From NCBI GenBank assembly GCA_946222725.1, contig CAMIHT010000095.1:1-6481 (forward strand): 6,481 nt of DNA. The letters run 5' to 3'. A program made the position numbers and the translations under genes. The DNA is from Actinotignum schaalii. Its GTDB lineage: Bacteria; Actinomycetota; Actinomycetes; Actinomycetales; Actinomycetaceae. The number at the start of each line of letters is the position of its first letter. Positions within the stretch are counted from its first letter, which is position 1. Below the pieces are notes generated by a model, which saw only the letters and a list, made by a program, of their open reading frames with translations, did no database searches and had not been told where the DNA came from. Shown here in pieces: positions 1 to 5,320 of the stretch.

Positions 1-3
1 GCG

Positions 4-74
4 AGGTGGGTACGGGATTCGAACCCGTGTACACGGCTTTGCAGGCCGTTGCCTCGCCTCTCGGCCAACCCACC
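4..74 (-). tRNA. tRNA-Cys (anticodon GCA)
   Basis: Read on the minus strand this 71-base gene folds as a full cloverleaf. The 7-bp acceptor stem pairs GGTGGGT with ACCCACC, the anticodon stem is ACGGC/GCCGT around the loop CTGCAAA, and the T arm is ACGGG-TTCGAAT-CCCGT. The loop gives anticodon GCA, which reads Cys codons. The discriminator base is U (complement of A4), the known identity base of bacterial tRNA-Cys. CCA is not encoded: the next bases read CGC, so CCA must be added after transcription. It lies 59 bases downstream of tRNA-Gly on the same strand with no convincing promoter between them, so the two are probably co-transcribed. Confidence 0.97.
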
Positions 75-98
75 GTCCGGATACGTGAGAGGAGTATG

Positions 99-111
99 GG
101 CACGGTGTGCC
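99..111. repeat. Short inverted repeat between tRNA-Gly and tRNA-Cys
   Basis: GGCAC at 99-103 and GTGCC at 107-111 are perfect 5-base arms around a 3-base loop, in the spacer of the predicted Gly-Cys tRNA precursor. No T-run follows on the minus strand, so it does not look like an intrinsic terminator. It may simply be a small spacer hairpin that helps processing, or chance in GC-rich DNA. Confidence 0.3.
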
Positions 112-133
112 GCTTTGCCTTTCTTCACATCCG

Positions 134-206
134 AGCGGATGACGGGGCTCGAACCCGCGACCTCAACCTTGGCAAGGTTGCGCTCTACCAACTGAGCTAC
201 ATCCGC
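134..206 (-). tRNA. tRNA-Gly (anticodon GCC)
   Basis: A 73-base cloverleaf on the minus strand. The acceptor stem is GCGGATG with CATCCGC, and the D arm contains the standard AGCTCAGTTGGTAGAGC. The anticodon stem CAACC/GGTTG encloses TTGCCAA, giving anticodon GCC (reads GGC and GGU). The T arm is GCGGG-TTCGAGC-CCCGT, with one G-U pair. The discriminator is U, as is usual for bacterial tRNA-Gly. CCA is not encoded (the next bases are CGG). It is the first gene of a leftward transcript that continues into tRNA-Cys. A promoter that would drive it lies at about 294-323. Confidence 0.97.
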
Positions 207-277
207 GCGGCCACTCAACAATCACTAACCAAACCTGCCGGCCAGGCTATACCGTGGCGGGAACCGCCGCGGCGACG

Positions 278-290
278 TCGATGACATCGA
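278..290. promoter_or_regulatory. 13-bp perfect palindrome at the predicted tRNA-Gly start site
   Basis: TCGATG-A-CATCGA is a perfect inverted repeat with a single central base. It lies 3 bases downstream of the predicted minus-strand -10 box (294-299), so it covers the expected transcription start. An overlapping palindrome, CGACGTCG, occupies 273-280. Such a placement would suit a repressor operator, or a 5' hairpin in the tRNA precursor leader. No regulator is identifiable from the window and the site may be coincidental. Confidence 0.3.
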
Positions 291-293
291 AAA

Positions 294-323
294 ACTATAG
301 CGACTTTCCGAGCGCCCGGTCAA
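294..323 (-). promoter_or_regulatory. Predicted promoter for tRNA-Gly/tRNA-Cys
   Basis: On the minus strand a -35 box TTGACC (323 to 318) is separated by 18 bases from a -10 box TATAGT (299 to 294). Each is close to the sigma-70/SigA consensus (TTGACA, TATAAT). Transcription would begin near 287, giving a leader of about 80 bases before tRNA-Gly. A second minus-strand -10-like TATAGC (251 to 246) lies nearer the gene but has no matching -35 box, so I prefer the upstream pair. Confidence 0.6.
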
Positions 324-359
324 ACCGGGGCAGTGAGGTGCACACCACGTTAGTTAAAT

Positions 360-387
360 TTGAGTTTCACCGCTCGCCCCCTATAAG
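360..387 (+). promoter_or_regulatory. Predicted promoter for tRNA-Val
   Basis: A -35 box TTGAGT (360-365) and a -10 box TATAAG (382-387) are spaced by 16 bases, and both are near the SigA consensus. The start would fall near 394, about 25 bases before the mature tRNA 5' end at 420. It lies back to back with the leftward promoter at 294-323, with about 36 bases between the two -35 boxes. No terminator hairpin is visible after tRNA-Val, so readthrough into glgX is possible. Confidence 0.6.
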
Positions 388-413
388 CTTGCGTGATGCA
401 CGGGCCGTTACGG

Positions 414-425
414 TCGCCCGGGCGA
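414..425. repeat. 12-bp palindrome across the tRNA-Val 5' processing site
   Basis: TCGCCC-GGGCGA is a perfect palindrome centred on the junction between leader and mature tRNA, with RNase P expected to cut between 419 and 420. The leader copy TCGCCC (414-419) is identical to the tRNA's own 3' acceptor strand (485-490). It could therefore in principle compete for the 5' acceptor strand, although with no loop between the arms an intramolecular hairpin would be weak. Confidence 0.4.
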
Positions 426-491
426 TTAGCTCAGTGGTAGAGCGCTTCGTTCACACCGAAGAGGTCACTGGTTCGAACCCAGTATCGCCCA
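420..491 (+). tRNA. tRNA-Val (anticodon CAC)
   Basis: A 72-base cloverleaf on the plus strand. The acceptor stem is GGGCGAT with ATCGCCC, and the D arm contains AGCTCAGTGGTAGAGC. The anticodon stem CTTCG/CGAAG encloses TTCACAC, giving anticodon CAC (reads the GUG valine codon). The T arm is ACTGG-TTCGAAC-CCAGT. The discriminator is A, as expected for tRNA-Val. CCA is not encoded (CCG follows). It is divergent from the Gly-Cys pair and sits 52 bases before the preferred glgX start. A CAC isoacceptor implies that another tRNA-Val gene elsewhere must read the remaining GUN codons. Confidence 0.97.
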
Positions 492-511
492 CCGTTTCAC
501 TAGATTTTCAG

Positions 512-517
512 TATATT
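512..517 (+). promoter_or_regulatory. Candidate -10 box for glgX
   Basis: TATATT differs from the TATAAT consensus at one position and lies in a short AT-rich stretch just before glgX. No -35 box is apparent 16-18 bases upstream, which is not unusual for actinobacterial promoters. The start would fall at about 524-526. The ATG at 529 would then be almost leaderless, or the ATG at 544 would have a leader of about 20 bases. Readthrough from tRNA-Val is the alternative source of transcription. Confidence 0.4.
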
Positions 518-543
518 CCCACTTTCGTATGAGATACTCAGGT

Positions 544-2706
544 ATGAGAATTTGGCCTGGACACCCGTATCCGCTGGGCGCTACTTTCGACGGCACCGGC
601 ACGAATTTCGCGATCTACTCCTCCGTGGCTGAGAAAATCGAGCTCTGCCTGCTTGACGATAACAATAAGGAAACCCGTGTGGAACTGCGGGAAGTCGATG
701 CCAATGTTTGGCACTGTTACCTCACCTCGATTCGACCCGGGCAGCGCTACGGATATCGCGTGCACAGCCCCTACGATCCGGCCCACGGTCTGCGCTGCGA
801 TCCTTCCAAATTCCTTCTAGATCCGTACGCCAAAGCGATCGAAGGTAATATCACGAATGCCCAGGAAGTCTTTTCCTATGATTTCAACGATCCTTCGCAA
901 CCGTGCACCTTGGATTCGCTGGGCCACGTACCGGTCTCCGTGGTCATCAGTCCCTATTTCGATTGGGGTTATGACCGTCCACCCAAGCATGAATATAACG
1001 AAACCATTATTTATGAAACGCATGTGAAGGGCTTCACCCAGCGCCACCCGGATGTTCCCGAAGAATTGCGCGGTACCTACCAGGGCCTGACCCACCCACC
1101 CGTTCTCGACTACTTCACCTCGCTGGGGGTGACAGCTATTGAGCTTATGCCGGTGCACCAATTTATCAATGACACCTCGCTCCAGGATCGAGGGCTGAGC
1201 AATTACTGGGGTTACAACACCATCGGCTTCTTTGCACCCCATGATGGCTACGCCACCAGGTCGCGCGGGGAGCAGGTCGATGAGTTTAAGGCCATGGTCA
1301 AAGCTTTTCACGAAGCCGATATTGAGGTCATCCTTGACGTGGTCTACAACCACACCGCGGAAGGGAACCACATGGGCCCCACCCTATCCTTCAAAGGTAT
1401 CGATAACCGGTCCTACTACCGCCTGGTTCCCGATGACCCACGGCACTATTTCGATACCACCGGGACCGGGAACTCCCTGAATATGACCTCCCCGCACACC
1501 CTCCAACTGATTATGGATTCACTGCGGTACTGGGTGACGGAGATGCACGTGGATGGTTTCCGTTTCGATTTAGCCTCCACTCTGGCCCGCGAACTTCACG
1601 CGGTGGATAAGCTCTCCTCCTTCTTTGACATCATCCAGCAGGATCCCATCATTTCCCAGGTCAAACTCATTGCCGAACCCTGGGATGTGGGCGAAGGTGG
1701 CTACCAGGTAGGAGGCTTCCCCCCACTATGGACAGAATGGAACGGCAAATACCGTGATACCGTGCGTGATTTCTGGCGCGGGGAACCCGCTGCCCTTCCG
1801 GAATTCGCCTCGCGCCTGACAGGCAGCGCAGACCTGTACGAATCCTCCGGGCGCCGCCCCTTTGCCTCCATTAATTTCGTGACCGCGCACGATGGTTTCA
1901 CCATGCGTGATCTAGTTTCCTATAACGAGAAACACAACGAAGCCAACGGTGAGAACAACGCGGATGGAGAATCTAATAATCGCTCCTGGAATTGCGGGGA
2001 AGAAGGCCCCACGGACAATCCCGATATTCTCGATCTGCGCGAACGCCAAATCCGTAATTTCATCTCCACCCTGCTACTTTCTCAAGGCGTGCCAATGATT
2101 TCCCACGGTGATGAAATTGGGCGCACCCAGGGCGGTAATAACAACACCTACTGCCAGGACAACGAGATCGCCTGGGTGGATTGGGATCTCGATGACCGCC
2201 AGATGGATATTTTGCAATTCACGCGGGCAGCGATTGCTTTCCGCAAGAACCACCCGGTCTTCCGGCGCCGGCGTTTCGTTTCCGGTTTCGATCCTGTTTG
2301 TGAAGGATGCCTGCCGGAAATCGAATGGTTCCGCCCCGATTCCAGCCAGATGGAAGATTCCGATTGGGATTCCGGTTTCGCGCGTGCCCTGATGGTTTTC
2401 CTCAACGGCGCTGGCATCCGCGAACCTGATGAGCGCGGGAACCCAATTATTGATGATGATGTCCTCCTCATGTTCAATGCGGGCGACGACGAAGTTGAGT
2501 TCGCTATCCCCGGCGGCGACTACGCCCGCGAATGGACAGAGGTGGTTAATACCGCGGCGGAGGTGAATCCCCAGCTGATTTTCGCTTCCGGGGATACCAC
2601 CAGTCTGATCGGGCGCTCGATGCGCGTTTTCGTGCATGAGCCCTCCGAGGAAGATATCGATGATGCCCTGGCCGGTGCTCAGAAAACTACACCGACCGTG
2701 CGCTAA
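544..2706 (+). CDS. glgX: Glycogen debranching enzyme GlgX (TreX, isoamylase type)
   Basis: A cytoplasmic GH13 enzyme that hydrolyses alpha-1,6 branch points of glycogen, supplying linear maltooligosaccharides to TreY. The product is 720 residues, normal for the family. I chose ATG 544 because its product begins MRIWPGHPYPLGA, the usual actinobacterial GlgX N-terminus. An in-frame ATG at 529 would add five residues. Neither start has a strong Shine-Dalgarno; GAGA at 531-534 is a weak one for 544. Numbering from 544, residues about 8-95 form the N-terminal beta-sandwich (CBM48/isoamylase N) domain, followed by the catalytic barrel. The four GH13 regions are visible: DVVYNH (265-270), GFRFD with nucleophile D342, AEPWD with acid/base E378, and FVTAHDG with H449 and D450. 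The family signature GGNNNTYCQDNEIAWVDW lies near 530-547. An acidic tail ends the protein. The stop is TAA, 10 bases before treY. Its place first in a treX-treY-treZ run argues for a role in trehalose synthesis as well as glycogen breakdown. No signal peptide is seen. Confidence 0.95.
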   Translation: MRIWPGHPYPLGATFDGTGTNFAIYSSVAEKIELCLLDDNNKETRVELREVDANVWHCYLTSIRPGQRYGYRVHSPYDPAHGLRCDPSKFLLDPYAKAIEGNITNAQEVFSYDFNDPSQPCTLDSLGHVPVSVVISPYFDWGYDRPPKHEYNETIIYETHVKGFTQRHPDVPEELRGTYQGLTHPPVLDYFTSLGVTAIELMPVHQFINDTSLQDRGLSNYWGYNTIGFFAPHDGYATRSRGEQVDEFKAMVKAFHEADIEVILDVVYNHTAEGNHMGPTLSFKGIDNRSYYRLVPDDPRHYFDTTGTGNSLNMTSPHTLQLIMDSLRYWVTEMHVDGFRFDLASTLARELHAVDKLSSFFDIIQQDPIISQVKLIAEPWDVGEGGYQVGGFPPLWTEWNGKYRDTVRDFWRGEPAALPEFASRLTGSADLYESSGRRPFASINFVTAHDGFTMRDLVSYNEKHNEANGENNADGESNNRSWNCGEEGPTDNPDILDLRERQIRNFISTLLLSQGVPMISHGDEIGRTQGGNNNTYCQDNEIAWVDWDLDDRQMDILQFTRAAIAFRKNHPVFRRRRFVSGFDPVCEGCLPEIEWFRPDSSQMEDSDWDSGFARALMVFLNGAGIREPDERGNPIIDDDVLLMFNAGDDEVEFAIPGGDYAREWTEVVNTAAEVNPQLIFASGDTTSLIGRSMRVFVHEPSEEDIDDALAGAQKTTPTVR

Positions 2707-2716
2707 GCTCGAAAGT

Positions 2717-5320
2717 ATGACCGCAATCACTGATACCTCCAGTATTCCAGCTCTACGTTCCCACGTACCCGGCGCCGGGCAGCGCCAACCCGTGTCCACG
2801 TATCGACTGCAACTCGGTCCCCATTTCACCTTCGCGGATGCCACCGCCCTGCTCCCTTACTTGGTGCAGCTCGGGATTACCGATGTGTACTGCTCCCCCA
2901 TCCTCCAGGCAGCCCCGGGATCCACGCACGGCTATGACGTAGTTGATCACACCCGGATTTCCGAGCCGATGGGTGGGCGGGACGGTTTTGAGGCTTTTGC
3001 GAATGCGGCGCACGCTGCTGGCCTCGGCATCATCGTTGATGTGGTTCCCAACCATATGGCGATGCCCACCCCTCTCTACCTCAATCGGGCCATGTGGTCC
3101 GTGCTGCGCGACGGGCCCGAGTCGCCCTACGCTTCCTGGTTCGATATTGACGTGGAGTCCAGCGACGATGGGATCCTCATCCCGGTGCTGGGCGAACGCG
3201 TGGGTACGGCGGTGGCCCGGGAGGCAATTGCGCTCGATCACGTCGTCGTACCAGGCTATGAGGACGACGGCGAAGTTCCGGTACTGCGCTACTATGACCA
3301 CATTTTCCCGGTCCGGAAAGGCACCGAATTTCTACCGCTGGCAGAACTGCTGCAACGCCAGTACTATCGGCTCGCCTATTGGCGAGTAGCTGAAGAAGAA
3401 CTCAATTACCGACGATTTTTTGATGTGGATACCCTCGCGGGGATTCGGGTAGAGGATCCCGAGGTATTTCACGCCTCCCACGCGCTGCTGCTGGAGCTCT
3501 TCCACGCCGGTTTTATTGATGCATTCCGTATCGATCATCCCGATGGGCTCGCCGATCCGCGCCAGTATATGGAGCGCCTGTACGAGGCAACCGGCGGGGC
3601 GTGGATCGTAGCGGAGAAAATCCTGGAAGGTAATGAGAAACTCCCCTCGGATTGGAAATGCGCGGGGTGCACCGGCTACGAAACATCCTGGCGCATTGGA
3701 GCACTGCTGACAGACCCGGAGGGAATGCGCTCCCTCACCGCGAATTTCGTGCATCTTTCCCATACCACCGAGCCGTATCCGGTTCTGGAGCGCGAGGCGA
3801 AACATCAGATTATGCATTCTTCTCTCCAGGCGGAAGTAGAACGGATGGCGCGACTCATGGCGGAAGTATGCCGCGACGACCTGCGCCTGCGCGATCATTC
3901 CCAGCGCTCCTTGCACGATGCTGTTTCCGCGCTCGTCATCTGCATGGACCGCTATCGAGCGTATGTGGTTCCCGGCGAAAAACCGCATGCCAGTGCCGAA
4001 GCTGCACTCCTCGAAGCCGCGGAACGCGCCCGGGGACTACTTTCCGAGGATCGCTGCGAAACCCTAGATGTTGTGGTGGATATTTTGCTCGGGCGAGAAA
4101 TTGGCTCGGCCGCAAAACGCCACGACGCCTCCCGGAATGAGGCAATTATCCGTTTCCAGCAGGTATGCGGAGCGGTCATGGCCAAAGGTGTGGAGGACAC
4201 CGCTTTTTATCGCTATACCGCGCTCACCTCGGCAACGGAGGTGGGATCCGATCCGCGGCGTGCATCGCTCACCCCTGATGAACTGCATACCTGGACCCGG
4301 CAGATGATGGCCGATTGGCCTGCGATGATGACCACGCTCACCACCCATGACACCAAACGGGGAGAAGATACTCGCGCCGCTATTGCCACCCTTGCGGACT
4401 ACCCCACCGAATGGATTGAGCTTCTCGAGGGGCTACGTGAACGGCACGCCACCTCCCGCCCGGCGGAGCTCGATGGCCAGATCGAAAACCTCATGTGGCA
4501 AACAATTATCGGAACGTGGACGGATAACGGGCCGATCGAAGCTGATCGCCTCATTGATTACCTGCGCAAGGCCGCCCGGGAACAAAAAACTTGGACCACC
4601 TGGACGGAGCCGAATGAAGCATTGGAAACCGGACTTTTTGCTTATGCTCGTTCGGTGATTTCCACCCCGGAATCGGTGGCTGAGCTCACGGCCTGGTGGG
4701 AGCATACCCGGCCGGCGCGCCGCGCACGTATCCTCGCCGCGAAGGTGCTGGCTCTCACCCTTATCGGGGTGCCCGATACCTATCAGGGAGAGGAAATTAC
4801 CCGGAATTTGCTAGTCGATCCTGATAACCGGCGCCCGGTCAATTACCAGCGGCTTGTCGATATTCTCGACCACCTAGATGCCGCGGGGGCGCTACCCGCG
4901 CAAGCGAGCGTCGATGAAGAGAAAATGTGGGTGACCTCGCGCCTCTTACGCCTGCGTCGCGACCGCCCTGATACTTTCGTTTCACTGCGTTCAGGTTACG
5001 AGCCCCTAGCTGCTACCACCGGGAATATTTTTGCCTTTACCCGCACTCTGGACGGGGAGCCGGATGTTATTGTGCTGGTCTCGCGTCTCGCGCACCGCCA
5101 GGAACTGGCCGGCGGCTGGGGCGATGCGCATATCGTCCTCCCGCCCGGCCGTTGGCGCAATGTTCTGGAGGACGGCGAGCTCGAGGGGCCTCAGCTCTTC
5201 GTCCGGGATGCCTGCGCAAGCCTGCCGGTGGCGGTCTATGCCCGCTGCGAAGCAGAAGTTCCGCGCGAAACTGGATCCGAAGACCGCACCGAAGCCGGCA
5301 TCGAAGGGAGCGGCGATTAA
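2717..5320 (+). CDS. treY: Maltooligosyltrehalose synthase TreY
   Basis: An intramolecular transglucosylase (EC 5.4.99.15) that turns the reducing-end alpha-1,4 bond of maltodextrins into an alpha,alpha-1,1 bond, making maltooligosyltrehalose for TreZ. The product is 867 residues, somewhat long for the family. ATG 2717 is chosen because the conserved TreY opening PVSTYRLQL starts at residue 25. The frame stays open back to an ATG at 2636, but that start would overlap glgX by 71 bases and add 27 residues unlike the family. No good Shine-Dalgarno precedes 2717, so coupling to glgX is likely. Motifs: APGSTHGYDVVDH (66-78), DVVPNH (108-113), FRIDHPDG with nucleophile D273, AEKILE with acid/base E300, AKGVEDTAFYRY (489-500), THDTKR with H544 and D545, and GVPDTYQGEE (684-693). 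Oddities are Ala269 where region II normally has Gly, and CAGCTGYE (315-322) where AGTTGYD is usual. The last 20 or so residues are charged and non-conserved in look, and their codons carry the treZ ribosome binding site. Confidence 0.95.
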   Translation: MTAITDTSSIPALRSHVPGAGQRQPVSTYRLQLGPHFTFADATALLPYLVQLGITDVYCSPILQAAPGSTHGYDVVDHTRISEPMGGRDGFEAFANAAHAAGLGIIVDVVPNHMAMPTPLYLNRAMWSVLRDGPESPYASWFDIDVESSDDGILIPVLGERVGTAVAREAIALDHVVVPGYEDDGEVPVLRYYDHIFPVRKGTEFLPLAELLQRQYYRLAYWRVAEEELNYRRFFDVDTLAGIRVEDPEVFHASHALLLELFHAGFIDAFRIDHPDGLADPRQYMERLYEATGGAWIVAEKILEGNEKLPSDWKCAGCTGYETSWRIGALLTDPEGMRSLTANFVHLSHTTEPYPVLEREAKHQIMHSSLQAEVERMARLMAEVCRDDLRLRDHSQRSLHDAVSALVICMDRYRAYVVPGEKPHASAEAALLEAAERARGLLSEDRCETLDVVVDILLGREIGSAAKRHDASRNEAIIRFQQVCGAVMAKGVEDTAFYRYTALTSATEVGSDPRRASLTPDELHTWTRQMMADWPAMMTTLTTHDTKRGEDTRAAIATLADYPTEWIELLEGLRERHATSRPAELDGQIENLMWQTIIGTWTDNGPIEADRLIDYLRKAAREQKTWTTWTEPNEALETGLFAYARSVISTPESVAELTAWWEHTRPARRARILAAKVLALTLIGVPDTYQGEEITRNLLVDPDNRRPVNYQRLVDILDHLDAAGALPAQASVDEEKMWVTSRLLRLRRDRPDTFVSLRSGYEPLAATTGNIFAFTRTLDGEPDVIVLVSRLAHRQELAGGWGDAHIVLPPGRWRNVLEDGELEGPQLFVRDACASLPVAVYARCEAEVPRETGSEDRTEAGIEGSGD
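5304..5310 (+). promoter_or_regulatory. Ribosome binding site of treZ
   Basis: AAGGGAG, inside the last codons of treY, lies 9 bases before the ATG at 5320. It closely resembles AAGGAG and is the clearest Shine-Dalgarno in the window. It supports both the treZ start and translation of treZ from the same mRNA as treY. Confidence 0.75.

Noticed and set aside
256..268. GGCGG-GAA-CCGCC hairpin as a possible terminator
   Set aside because: Neither strand has a T-run after it. It lies within the predicted leader of tRNA-Gly, where a terminator makes no sense unless regulated. It is probably chance in GC-rich DNA.
6..532. Two small plus-strand open frames (6-284 and 254-532)
   Set aside because: They run through the tRNA genes and the intergenic control region, have no ribosome binding site, and their peptides are translations of tRNA sequence.
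2339..2379. GATTCC repeated three times in glgX
   Set aside because: It encodes the acidic segment DSSQMEDSDWDSGFARA, which from memory matches the usual EMxxxDWDSGxA segment of GlgX proteins. It is codon coincidence, not a functional repeat.
2636..2716. An upstream ATG extending treY by 27 residues
   Set aside because: The extension would overlap glgX by 71 bases, has no family resemblance, and is better explained as the glgX C-terminus read in another frame.
2074..2844. A 256-codon minus-strand open frame
   Set aside because: It lies antisense to the conserved end of glgX and the start of treY, and its protein resembles nothing I recognise. Long antisense frames are expected in GC-rich coding DNA.
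3332..3988. A 218-codon minus-strand open frame within treY
   Set aside because: It is a mirror of the conserved TreY coding frame, with no independent start signal or recognisable motif.
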